From JAITMY01 sp031549685 (lineage in GTDB: Bacteria > Bacteroidota > Bacteroidia > Bacteroidales > UBA932): a stretch of DNA of 20,129 nt. Made by a program: the position numbers and the translations under genes. Shown one piece after another: positions 1-6,402 of the stretch (the stretch's first letter is position 1; the number at the start of each line of letters is the position of its first letter). The DNA lies in NCBI GenBank assembly GCA_031549685.1, contig JAVBPG010000050.1, positions 1 through 20,129 of the forward strand. The letters are read 5' to 3'. Below the pieces are notes generated by a model that did not search any database, had not been told where the DNA came from, and saw nothing but the letters and a program-made list of their open reading frames with translations.

Positions 1-73
1 TTTCCTTCCCTTATTCTGTGTCGTTCCACACTCTTTCGGCGGTTATTCACGCTTCCTTTGTTTTGGGTGTGTT

Positions 74-96
74 GGGGGGGGGGGGCTCCCCCCCCC
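74..96. repeat. G12-CT-C9 homopolymer inverted repeat
   Basis: Twelve G (74-85), then CT, then nine C (88-96). The two runs can pair as a perfect hairpin. The rest of 1-178 holds no recognisable gene, only this tract and the repeat at 127-158. The tract could be a slippage hotspot, a structured terminator-like element or a sequencing or assembly problem. The sequence alone does not decide between these. Confidence 0.6.
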
Positions 97-126
97 ACCA
101 CCTTTTTCTCTCTAACACAATGCCGT

Positions 127-158
127 CATGTCGAGCGGAGCGAAGCCGAGACATCTCA
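127..158. repeat. Dispersed GCGAAGC-type intergenic repeat unit
   Basis: The unit begins CATGTCGAGCGGAGCGAAGC and ends GACATCTCA. It has the same layout (CAT..CGAG..GCGAAGC..ATCTCA) as the units near 6471 and 18561. It is non-coding and lies just downstream of the adaptor gene's stop codon. Confidence 0.6.
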
Positions 159-178
159 CGACATTAGAAACATTACAC

Positions 179-1237
179 CTAATTCCTAATTACAGAGACG
201 CTTGCGCCGTCCATCAGGTTAATCTGCCCGCTGGTAACCACCTGGTCTCCGGATTTTAAACCCTGCAGCACCTCCAGCTTTTTACCGTGATCCTGCCCTG
301 TGATAATTTTTACAAGGCGAACATTATCGCCCTCCACAAGGTACACCGAGGGGTCTTTTACGCTGCTCACGATGGCGTCGCGCGGAATGGTAAGCATCGG
401 TTGCGTTTTACCCATGTCAATTGAAATGTTAACGTAGGTGCCCGATTTCAGCGGGTACTGCCTGTTGTTGGCCAGCGTAATTTCTACCGGATAAGCGTGC
501 GCCCTATCGCCCTTGGGGCTAATGCTGGCAATTACGCCATCGAATGTTGCATTTGGATAAACAGGCGTGGTAACCGCTACCCGCTGCCCCTGCCGTAGGT
601 TGTACACGTTGCTTTCCGACACCGACAGCGCTATTTTCAGCTGCGAAATATCGGCAATACCGGCCACGGGGCTTGAAGCGTTAACAAATTTTCCTAAATC
701 AACTTCCTTGGAGGTAATGTAGCCGCTAAACGGAGCCCTGACGTAAGTATCCTCCAGCTGTTTTTGGGCTTGCTCCAGCTGTATGCGCGCATTTTCGTAG
801 CCCACTTTTATATCCCTCAGCTGGGTTTTCGAAACGGCATCGCCCTCACGCAAGGTTTGATAGCGCTTTACATCCTCCTCAAACTTACCGTAGCTGATTT
901 TGGCGTTGTCCAAAGCCAGCTTCTTATACCTGTCGTCGACGCGCGCCAGCACCTGACCTTTGGTAACGTAGTCGCCCAGCTTAAAGTTTACTTCGGTGAT
1001 TTTGCCGGCAGCTTCCGAGGCCACCATTACATCCTGCATGGCCTCCGCCGTTCCCACAAGGCTCAGCGTTTTTTCAGCCGACTGCATAGCAACCTCGGCC
1101 ACGGTAACCGCAATACTTTCCGATGTTACTTTTACTACTTTGTGGCTGTCAATTTCTGCCTTGTTAGCCATCAACTTCCAGGCCATAAGCCCGCCAAGGA
1201 GCAGCACAACGCTTACGCTGATTAAAATTTTTTTCAT
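179..1237 (-). CDS. Efflux periplasmic adaptor (RND/HlyD-type membrane fusion protein)
   Basis: This 352-residue protein is the periplasmic adaptor of a tripartite efflux system and should link an inner-membrane pump to a TolC-type channel. The N-terminus (MKKILIS, then a hydrophobic run to about residue 20) is a membrane anchor or signal segment without a lipobox cysteine. It is followed by a lipoyl-like half (GKITEVNFKLGDYVTKGQVLA), a helical hairpin rich in Lys, Glu and Gln, the second lipoyl half (APFSGYITSKEVDLGKFV), and beta-barrel and membrane-proximal domains. The open frame extends upstream to 1429, but that extension is the translation of the repeat at 1274-1356, so the ATG at 1237 is preferred. 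The TolC-like gene lies upstream on the same strand with about 130 bp between. No pump gene is visible, although such operons often continue with one and it may lie left of base 1. The substrate is unknown. Confidence 0.9.
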   Translation of the reverse strand: MKKILISVSVVLLLGGLMAWKLMANKAEIDSHKVVKVTSESIAVTVAEVAMQSAEKTLSLVGTAEAMQDVMVASEAAGKITEVNFKLGDYVTKGQVLARVDDRYKKLALDNAKISYGKFEEDVKRYQTLREGDAVSKTQLRDIKVGYENARIQLEQAQKQLEDTYVRAPFSGYITSKEVDLGKFVNASSPVAGIADISQLKIALSVSESNVYNLRQGQRVAVTTPVYPNATFDGVIASISPKGDRAHAYPVEITLANNRQYPLKSGTYVNISIDMGKTQPMLTIPRDAIVSSVKDPSVYLVEGDNVRLVKIITGQDHGKKLEVLQGLKSGDQVVTSGQINLMDGASVSVIRN

Positions 1238-1273
1238 TGTTTTTATTTTTAATGGTTTTGTTTCTGTTTGTGT

Positions 1274-1356
1274 GTCATTGCGGGCTTGACCCGCAAGCTC
1301 CACCCGAAAGGGAATATTACTTTGATTTGGAGACCCCGCGTCAAGAGCGGGATGAC
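1274..1356. repeat. Paired inverted dispersed repeat (GTCAT..CTTGAC type)
   Basis: Two related units face each other. The left unit begins GTCATTGCGGGCTTGACCCG, and the right unit ends AAGAGCGGGATGAC. Each unit is itself a small imperfect palindrome around CTTGA. The pair fills most of the gap between the TolC-like gene and the adaptor gene, and close copies lie at 8029-8123 and 16055-16114. Confidence 0.75.
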
Positions 1357-1367
1357 AATGCGTTTTT

Positions 1368-2768
1368 TTATTTTGTGCTCCCCTCTTCGTCCCAAGGCGT
1401 AGGATAAACTTCATTGCGTGGGGTTCCACCGGTTACCAACCGCTCCATACCTCCGTTGAGCGACATTATGTCCAGCTCCGCCTCCTTAAATTTGTATAGC
1501 GCGTTAAGGTACCCCAGCTGCGCGTTGCTAAGCCCCATCTCGTCCTGCAGCAGGTCGCTCATTCCGGCCATACCTTCTTTGTATCGCAGCGAGGTTTCCT
1601 GGTAGACCTTTTGCGCCAAGTCTATATTTTGCTTTTGCCGCTCCACATTATTTTTACTGTTGAAGTAGCTGTTCATCGCGTTTTTATAACTTACCTCAAA
1701 GCGCTCCTTGGTGTTATTGAGGTTAAGGCTTGCCCTTTGGTAGTCCACCTTTGCCTGGCGCGACTTGGATTGCTTTTGCAACCCGTCGAACACCGGAATG
1801 GTAAGCTTCAAGCCCACGTACGACGAGGCAAACCACTTGTTGAGCGGGCTATCGTTGAAGTAGTCGCCAAGCTCGGGGCGCATACCCTGGTAGCCGTACT
1901 GGCCAAAGAGGGCTAAGCTGGGAATGTAGCCGTGGTTCACCACCTTTTGGTTCAGCCCGGCAATATCCTTTTGCGCGTTGAGCAGTTGAATATCTATGTG
2001 CCCCGAGAAGTCGTCCATGGCGGTAGGATTTACCAACAACAGCGGCATAGAGGCCGAGTCGGTAAGCACAAGCTCCCGGTCAAGCGGCACTTCAAGCATG
2101 TACTTTACCATGTTCAGCTGCTGCTCATACAGCGCCTCGGTGTTGCTTTGCTGCGTTTGCAGATTTTGCAGGTTTACCAGCATGCGGTCGTAGTCCACCT
2201 GCTTACCCACACCGTTATCCACCAGGCGCTTTACAATGTCGGCCATGCGCTGCGTGCGGTCAATGTTATCCTTTACCAGCAGCTTTTGCTCGGCCGTGGT
2301 TTGCGTCAAAAAATACAACTTCGATACCTCCTTGGCAATTTCCTCCCTGGCCTTCTCCACCCCCAGCGTAGCGGCGTACTCGCCTTTTTTCGACAGCCTA
2401 AGCGCCGTGAGCGCCGTTTGGTTATACAGCACCTGGTTCACCGCAATGCCTGCCGAGGCGTTGTATGGCATCCCCATTCGCGCCTCAATGTAGGTGCCCG
2501 GAGCCCCCATAAAATTACCCGGAAACATGGTTACCGGCAGCTGCAGGTTGTCCTGAAACGCACCGCTGATTTCCACCTGCGGCAGCAACGCCGAGCGAGT
2601 TTCGGCCTTTTTGTATTCGCTCTTGCTCTGCTCCAGCATGGCCTGCGACACGTTAATGTTTTTTTCCGTAGCCCTGCGCACGCAATCCCTTAGCGACAGC
2701 TGCTCCTGCCCCACGGCCGCCGACACGCTCAGCAAGGCCAACGCCATTGTAACAATCCTCGATTTCAT
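1368..2768 (-). CDS. TolC-family outer-membrane efflux channel
   Basis: This 466-residue outer-membrane factor should form the trimeric exit duct of the efflux system. It starts with a signal peptide (MKSRIVTMALALLSVSAAVG, cleavage probably near residue 20) and has the family's internally duplicated pattern of long Gln/Asn/Lys-rich helices: LSLRDCVRRATEKNINVSQA near the N-terminus, and YQRASLNLNNTKERFEVSYK then RYKEGMAGMSDLLQ in the second half. Length fits the family. There is no N-terminal lipobox cysteine. It precedes the adaptor gene on the same strand. Two copies of the TGAAC palindrome lie within 75 bp of its start and a third about 115 bp away, so repression by the neighbouring TetR protein is likely. 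Specificity is not predictable. Confidence 0.92.
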   Translation of the reverse strand: MKSRIVTMALALLSVSAAVGQEQLSLRDCVRRATEKNINVSQAMLEQSKSEYKKAETRSALLPQVEISGAFQDNLQLPVTMFPGNFMGAPGTYIEARMGMPYNASAGIAVNQVLYNQTALTALRLSKKGEYAATLGVEKAREEIAKEVSKLYFLTQTTAEQKLLVKDNIDRTQRMADIVKRLVDNGVGKQVDYDRMLVNLQNLQTQQSNTEALYEQQLNMVKYMLEVPLDRELVLTDSASMPLLLVNPTAMDDFSGHIDIQLLNAQKDIAGLNQKVVNHGYIPSLALFGQYGYQGMRPELGDYFNDSPLNKWFASSYVGLKLTIPVFDGLQKQSKSRQAKVDYQRASLNLNNTKERFEVSYKNAMNSYFNSKNNVERQKQNIDLAQKVYQETSLRYKEGMAGMSDLLQDEMGLSNAQLGYLNALYKFKEAELDIMSLNGGMERLVTGGTPRNEVYPTPWDEEGSTK

Positions 2769-2790
2769 ATTTTTATATTGGTGTTAAGTT

Positions 2791-2804
2791 TGAACAATCG
2801 TTCA
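2791..2804. promoter_or_regulatory. TetR-type operator palindrome 1
   Basis: TGAACAATCGTTCA, the copy closest to the TolC-like gene, 22 bp upstream of its ATG. It shares TGAAC and GTTCA arms with four other copies around the tetR gene. Binding by the adjacent regulator is inferred. Confidence 0.7.
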
Positions 2805-2824
2805 CCGCGTTGTCATAAAAAAAC

Positions 2825-2840
2825 GTGAACGTTTGTTCAC
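2825..2840. promoter_or_regulatory. TetR-type operator palindrome 2
   Basis: GTGAACGTTTGTTCAC. The arms are perfect for six bases (GTGAAC/GTTCAC) around a four-base centre. It lies upstream of the TolC-like gene and downstream of the likely tetR terminator, so it probably acts on the efflux genes. Confidence 0.75.
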
Positions 2841-2847
2841 TTCATTG

Positions 2848-2872
2848 TAAAAAAAACAGGGTTTGCAACCCT
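2848..2872 (-). terminator. Probable intrinsic terminator of tetR
   Basis: On the minus strand, a short stem AGGGTT-GCA-AACCCT (2858-2872) is followed after one base by a run of eight T (2849-2856). It sits about 40 bp beyond the tetR stop codon and before the TolC-like gene, so the efflux genes probably use their own promoter. The six-base-pair stem is short, hence moderate confidence. Confidence 0.5.
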
Positions 2873-2882
2873 TCATAAACAA

Positions 2883-2896
2883 TGAACACTTGTTCA
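2883..2896. promoter_or_regulatory. TetR-type operator palindrome 3
   Basis: TGAACACTTGTTCA, between the tetR stop codon (2915) and its probable terminator. It has the same TGAAC/GTTCA arms and 14-bp layout as the other copies. Confidence 0.7.
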
Positions 2897-2914
2897 CTAT
2901 TCGAGTAAAAAAAT

Positions 2915-3514
2915 TTACTTGGCCGCAATCAATGAATACAAATATATCATTGACTGCTTGGAACTTTCGGCGGCGCGGGCAAAGTTTTTGTTATTATCCT
3001 CCGGGCCGTCAAACCCTGCGGCCTTCATAAACACGCGCGCCATAACCCTTACATCTATATCCCCACGTACTTCGCCCTTCCGAATGCTGACCTCAATTGC
3101 ATTTACCCACGACTTAAAGTCTGCCTCCCCTATTCTTTTCATAATAGGCATAAAGTTGGGGTAGTGCTTCGCCCCTTGAATGATGAGCGCCGTATAGTTC
3201 AAAAACACGAACTGCCGATCAACAATCTCATCGAGGTATTTCGAAAGCTCTTTTCTGCTTTTGTAGTCATGCTCTATGCGCTCAAGCAGCGTGGACGCAT
3301 CCGAAAATTTGGGCTGAAAATGCCTAATGACGCCAAAAAAGAACTTATCCATTACCGCCACAAACAAATCGTCCTTGCTCTTAAAGTAGCGGTACATGCC
3401 GCCGCGCGCAATTTGCATTTCCTTCTGCAGGACGGTCATGGAGGCGCTGTCGTAGCCAACGTTCATGAACACCTCAAAGGCCTTATTAATGATATACTCT
3501 TTTTTGTCTTGCAT
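2915..3514 (-). CDS. TetR/AcrR-family transcriptional regulator
   Basis: This 199-residue TetR-family DNA-binding regulator is the likely local repressor of the efflux genes. The N-terminal domain shows the typical helix-turn-helix: KEYIINKAFEVFMNVGYDSAS, then MTVLQKEMQIARGGMYRYFKSKDDLF (about residues 26-51). The C-terminal two-thirds is the divergent ligand-binding and dimerisation domain. A TTG three codons upstream (3523) is possible, but the ATG at 3514 starts directly at MQDKKEYI as in the family. An operator-like palindrome lies 14-27 bp upstream of this ATG, next to a good promoter, which fits autorepression. The ligand cannot be deduced. Confidence 0.92.
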   Translation of the reverse strand: MQDKKEYIINKAFEVFMNVGYDSASMTVLQKEMQIARGGMYRYFKSKDDLFVAVMDKFFFGVIRHFQPKFSDASTLLERIEHDYKSRKELSKYLDEIVDRQFVFLNYTALIIQGAKHYPNFMPIMKRIGEADFKSWVNAIEVSIRKGEVRGDIDVRVMARVFMKAAGFDGPEDNNKNFARAAESSKQSMIYLYSLIAAK

Positions 3515-3527
3515 AAAAACCAAAACA

Positions 3528-3541
3528 TGAACGCTTGTTCA
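3528..3541. promoter_or_regulatory. TetR-type operator palindrome 4 (autoregulatory position)
   Basis: TGAACGCTTGTTCA, between the tetR -7 box (3547-3554) and the tetR ATG (3514), about where transcription should begin. A repressor bound here would block its own promoter. Confidence 0.7.
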
Positions 3542-3546
3542 CGACG

Positions 3547-3577
3547 CAAAGATGGAGGAGTTAAAATTCTCCGCAAA
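3547..3577 (-). promoter_or_regulatory. Bacteroidota-type promoter of tetR
   Basis: On the minus strand, TTTG (3574-3577) and CATCTTTG (3547-3554) are separated by 19 bp. This is one mismatch from the TAnnTTTG -7 consensus of Bacteroidota. The start point should fall at the adjacent operator. Confidence 0.55.
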
Positions 3578-3648
3578 ATTTTTTGAGTTAAAAAGGTTTA
3601 ATTCGGTCGAAAAATTTTCATAAAACAATGATTATCAACATATATAAA

Positions 3649-3664
3649 GTGAACGATTATTCAC
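3649..3664. promoter_or_regulatory. TetR-type operator palindrome 5 (upstream of superoxide reductase)
   Basis: GTGAACGATTATTCAC, one mismatch from a perfect GTGAAC/GTTCAC palindrome. It lies 20 bp upstream of the -33 element of the superoxide reductase promoter and about 72 bp from the tetR promoter. It could serve either divergent gene or support looping with copy 4. Confidence 0.6.
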
Positions 3665-3683
3665 AATACGGTTGCGATTAACC

Positions 3684-3715
3684 TTGACTTAGCCTGGCAT
3701 AATTTAGTATCTTTG
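3684..3715 (+). promoter_or_regulatory. Bacteroidota-type promoter of the superoxide reductase gene
   Basis: TTG (3684-3686) and TATCTTTG (3708-3715) are separated by 21 bp. The -7 box is a perfect match to TAnnTTTG. It ends 24 bp before the ATG at 3740, leaving a short leader. Confidence 0.75.
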
Positions 3716-3739
3716 TACTGCTAAACAAATCACACCGCC

Positions 3740-4123
3740 ATGCCACTCATCATTACGCCCCGTAGCTTAGCGTGCGAAAACGAGGTTCGCCGCGCCTACT
3801 TCGACAAGCACACGCCCGTAATTACTTGCGCCCCCACCGCCGTGCGGGGCGAGAAGTTCAAGGTCAACGTGCGCGTGGGCATTACGCTCAAGCACCCCAA
3901 CACCAGGGAGCACTACTACGCATACATTCAGCTGTGGAACCTGGAAACGCTGGTGGCCGAGGCGCGCTTCGGCGCGGGCACCTTCGGCAGCGCGCCCATG
4001 CAGGCCGAGGTCGATTTTTACATTGTGCCCAAGGTGTCGCTGCGCCTCACCGCCATGGCCTACTGCACCAAGCACGGCCTGTGGAAAAGCGAGGAGGTAT
4101 TTGTGAAAGCGCCGGAGCTGTGA
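3740..4123 (+). CDS. Superoxide reductase (desulfoferrodoxin centre II type)
   Basis: This 127-residue protein should reduce superoxide to hydrogen peroxide at a mononuclear iron centre in the cytoplasm, a defence typical of anaerobes. It is a one-domain enzyme without the N-terminal rubredoxin-like Cys4 domain of desulfoferrodoxin. The expected Fe(His)4(Cys) ligands are visible: H24 in DKHTPVI, H52 and H58 in HPNTREHYY, and C109 and H112 in YCTKHGLW. Lys23, matching the substrate-guiding lysine, is present. The usual Glu just before it (E14 in the Pyrococcus furiosus enzyme) is Asp22. The gene is GC-rich, which may reflect high expression. It has its own strong promoter and a TetR-type palindrome upstream, so it may belong to the same stress response as the efflux genes. 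Confidence 0.9.
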   Translation: MPLIITPRSLACENEVRRAYFDKHTPVITCAPTAVRGEKFKVNVRVGITLKHPNTREHYYAYIQLWNLETLVAEARFGAGTFGSAPMQAEVDFYIVPKVSLRLTAMAYCTKHGLWKSEEVFVKAPEL

Positions 4124-4124
4124 C

Positions 4125-4251
4125 GCTTCGCGTTTGAGATGGTTTGACAATAGTTTAATTTGTTAATCAAACATTTAAACGCGCAGCATCAAACATGCGA
4201 AGCGCATCAAACGCGAAGCATTAAACTATTATCAACCGCGCAGCGTTAAAC
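4125..4251. repeat. Degenerate GCGAAGC/GCGCAGC..AAAC repeat cluster
   Basis: Four direct copies of a 14-16 bp unit (GCGNAGC, an AT-rich step, AAAC) lie at 4181-4194, 4197-4212, 4213-4226 and 4238-4251. An inverted copy at 4125-4137 (GCTTCGCGTTTGA) pairs perfectly with 4207-4219, and 4149-4159 pairs perfectly with 4220-4230. The pairings are not nested, so this is not one simple hairpin. The cluster fills the gap between superoxide reductase and the next gene's promoter. Confidence 0.65.
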
Positions 4252-4270
4252 CATTTTCAACATTTTTTTG

Positions 4271-4278
4271 TACCTTTG
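4271..4278 (+). promoter_or_regulatory. -7 promoter box of the LytM-like gene
   Basis: TACCTTTG matches TAnnTTTG perfectly. No convincing -33 element is seen. The box includes the TTG at 4276 that could otherwise be read as a start codon, which supports the ATG at 4318. The LytM-like gene and dxr are probably transcribed together from here. Confidence 0.55.
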
Positions 4279-4317
4279 TTGGTTGCGCTCCGACAAAAGA
4301 GCGACATTGTTGAACAA

Positions 4318-5181
4318 ATGGCTGAAAAACCAAAATCGCGCTACATACACAAGCTCCGCAACAAGTATAGGCTTATCATTTACAACGATAAAACCTACGC
4401 CGAGGTGTGGCACATGCGGCTTTCGCGCCTCAACGTGCTTACGTTTTTCGGCATCATTGCGGTGGTGGCGGTGGCGGCCATAACCTCGCTCATAGCCTTT
4501 ACCCCGCTGCGCGAATTTATCCCCGGCTACCCCGACCGGAAAACCCGCCAGGCCATTGTGCAAAACGCCCTCCGGCTCGACTCGCTGGAGCAAAAGGTGC
4601 AGCGCTGGGTGCTGTACAACGACAACCTCAACCTCATCCTGTCGGGCAAAGATCCAATTGATATAGAAGGCGTTAGCGATACCTCCCTGGCCAAGCGGTA
4701 CCGCGCCATTGTGCTGGAGCACTCGGTGGAGGATTCGCTTTTCCGCCGCCAGGTGGAGGAAGTGGAGCAGTTTAACCTGGCGCTGTCGAGCTCCTCCGAT
4801 ACACGTACGCAAAATTTCGCCAGCCTACACTTTTTTCCTCCGCTCCGCGGTAAGGTGCTGCAAAAGTTCAACCCCCGCGACGGCTACTTCGGCGTAAGCG
4901 TGGTAGCGGCGCCGGGCAGCGCCGTTATGGCGGCGCTCAACGGCACCGTCATAGCCGCCTACTGGACCATCGATAACGCCTACGTTATTCAGCTTCAGCA
5001 TGCGCCCAACGTGGTTACGGTGTATAAAAACAACGGGCAGCTGCTCAAGAAAACAGGGCAGCACGTCAACGCCGGCGAAACCATTGCCATGATAGGCGCA
5101 GGTAAAAACGTTACGGCGCTCACGTTCGAAATCTGGAGCAACGGTTCGCCCGTAAACCCCGAGCAGTATATCGTTTTTTAA
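4318..5181 (+). CDS. Membrane-anchored LytM/M23-like protein, probably not a peptidase
   Basis: This 287-residue protein has a short cytoplasmic N-terminus, one transmembrane helix (about residues 38-61), a helical periplasmic linker, and a C-terminal LytM fold (about 172-287; GYFGVSVVAAPGSAV, then ALNGTVIAAYW, HVNAGETIAMIGAGK and LTFEIWSNGSPVNPEQYI). Active M23 enzymes bind zinc through HxxxD and HxH. Here the first motif reads YFGVS and the second LTFEIW, so the His and Asp ligands are missing. By analogy with EnvC and NlpD it may regulate an amidase or act as a scaffold at the envelope; that is inference. The ATG at 4318 is chosen because the in-frame TTG upstream lies inside the promoter box. 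dxr follows after 10 bp. Confidence 0.85.
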   Translation: MAEKPKSRYIHKLRNKYRLIIYNDKTYAEVWHMRLSRLNVLTFFGIIAVVAVAAITSLIAFTPLREFIPGYPDRKTRQAIVQNALRLDSLEQKVQRWVLYNDNLNLILSGKDPIDIEGVSDTSLAKRYRAIVLEHSVEDSLFRRQVEEVEQFNLALSSSSDTRTQNFASLHFFPPLRGKVLQKFNPRDGYFGVSVVAAPGSAVMAALNGTVIAAYWTIDNAYVIQLQHAPNVVTVYKNNGQLLKKTGQHVNAGETIAMIGAGKNVTALTFEIWSNGSPVNPEQYIVF

Positions 5182-5191
5182 ACCATCCTCC

Positions 5192-6361
5192 ATGAAAAAG
5201 CGCATCGCCATTCTCGGCTCCACCGGCTCCATAGGCACACAGGCCCTCGATGTGGTGGCGCAGCACCCCGACAGGTACGAGGTGGAGGTGCTTACGGCGC
5301 AAAACAACGCGCCGCTGCTCGTGGAGCAGGCCAGGCGCTTTCAGCCCAACGCGGTGGTGATAGCCAACGAGGAGCACTACGCTTTTGTAAAAGAGCATTT
5401 GGCCGACGAGCCCATAAAAATATTTGCCGGAAGCAAGGCGCTGTGCGAGGTGGTACAAATGCCCGGCGTGGAGGTTGTCATCTCCTCCTTAGTGGGCATT
5501 GCGGGGCTCATGCCCACTATTAGCGCCGTGAAGGCAAAAAAAACGATAGCGCTGGCCAACAAGGAAACCCTTGTGGTGGCGGGCGATTTGATAAGCGCGC
5601 TGGTAGCCCAAAACGGCAACGCCATTATTCCGGTGGACTCGGAGCATAGCGCCGTTTTTCAGTGCTTAGCGGGAGAATTTTCCGCCATCGAAAAAATATA
5701 CCTGACGGCCTCGGGAGGCCCGTTTTTGAGCACCCCGGTGGAGCAGCTGCGCAGCGTAAGCAAGGCGCAAGCCTTAAAGCATCCGCAGTGGAGCATGGGC
5801 GCCAAGGTTACCATCGACTCGGCCACCATGATGAACAAAGGCTTTGAGGTGATAGAGGCGCGCTGGCTCTTCAACCTCCAGCCCGGGCAAATAGAGGTGC
5901 TGGTGCATCCGCAGAGCGTGGTGCACTCCATGGTGCAGTTTGCCGACGGCAGCATCAAGGCGCAGCTGGGCGTGCCCGACATGCGCATCCCCATTGGCTA
6001 CGCGCTGAGCTACCCGGAGCGCGCGGCGCTGAACGTAACGCGCTTTAACTTTTTTGAAAACTCAAACTTGACGTTTCAAAAACCTGATACGGAAAAATTT
6101 CGCTGCCTGGCGTTGGCCTACGAAGCGCTAAGGCAAGGCGGCAACGCGCCCTGCGCCGTAAACGCGGCCAACGAAATTGCGGTAGCAGCATTTTTGCAGG
6201 AAAAAATAGGATTTTTGGATATCGCCGATGTGGTGGAAAAATCGCTGCTGCAAAATAGCTTTATAGCAAAACCAACGCTTGACGACTATTTGAAAACGGA
6301 TAAAAGGGTGAGGGCGATAGCGGAAGAGCTGCTGGCAGTAGGCAGTAGCAGTAGGCAGTAA
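5192..6361 (+). CDS. dxr: 1-deoxy-D-xylulose-5-phosphate reductoisomerase
   Basis: This 389-residue enzyme converts DXP to 2-C-methyl-D-erythritol 4-phosphate with NADPH, the committed step of the MEP isoprenoid pathway. Visible motifs are the NADPH loop GSTGSIG (9-15), ANKETLV (about 122-128), the metal site PVDSEHSA with D149 and E151, the TASGGPF loop, H197, and ATMMNKGFE with N215, K216 and metal ligand E219. HPQSVVHSMVQF and GVPDMRIPIGYA follow. Length is normal. The last residues (AVGSSSRQ) are encoded by a GGCAGTA repeat that continues past the stop codon, so the C-terminus seems to have captured repeat sequence. The gene starts 10 bp after the LytM-like gene, which suggests co-transcription. 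Confidence 0.97.
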   Translation: MKKRIAILGSTGSIGTQALDVVAQHPDRYEVEVLTAQNNAPLLVEQARRFQPNAVVIANEEHYAFVKEHLADEPIKIFAGSKALCEVVQMPGVEVVISSLVGIAGLMPTISAVKAKKTIALANKETLVVAGDLISALVAQNGNAIIPVDSEHSAVFQCLAGEFSAIEKIYLTASGGPFLSTPVEQLRSVSKAQALKHPQWSMGAKVTIDSATMMNKGFEVIEARWLFNLQPGQIEVLVHPQSVVHSMVQFADGSIKAQLGVPDMRIPIGYALSYPERAALNVTRFNFFENSNLTFQKPDTEKFRCLALAYEALRQGGNAPCAVNAANEIAVAAFLQEKIGFLDIADVVEKSLLQNSFIAKPTLDDYLKTDKRVRAIAEELLAVGSSSRQ

Positions 6362-6385
6362 AAGCAAGTACGCAATAGGCCGTAA
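6333..6385. repeat. GGCAGTA-type short repeats at the dxr 3' end
   Basis: GGCAGTA occurs at 6334 and 6341 and again just before the stop codon (6354-6360), with a partial copy between. Degenerate copies (GCAAGTA, GCAATAGGCCGTA) continue after the TAA. The repeats overlap the last codons of dxr. Confidence 0.6.
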
Positions 6386-6402
6386 AGAGTCGTTGTGCAT
6401 TA

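Noticed and set aside
1..178. Start of an RND pump gene at the left edge
   Set aside because: No coding sequence is visible here, only the homopolymer tract and a repeat. The pump may lie further left but is not supported in this window.
1238..1429. N-terminal extension of the adaptor protein to 1429
   Set aside because: The extension is the translation of a dispersed repeat, and it overlaps the 3' end of the TolC-like gene. The ATG at 1237 opens directly on a membrane anchor.
1932..2693. 253-codon open frame on the plus strand
   Set aside because: It lies antisense inside the clear TolC-like gene and has low-complexity His/Val/Leu-rich sequence typical of a shadow frame.
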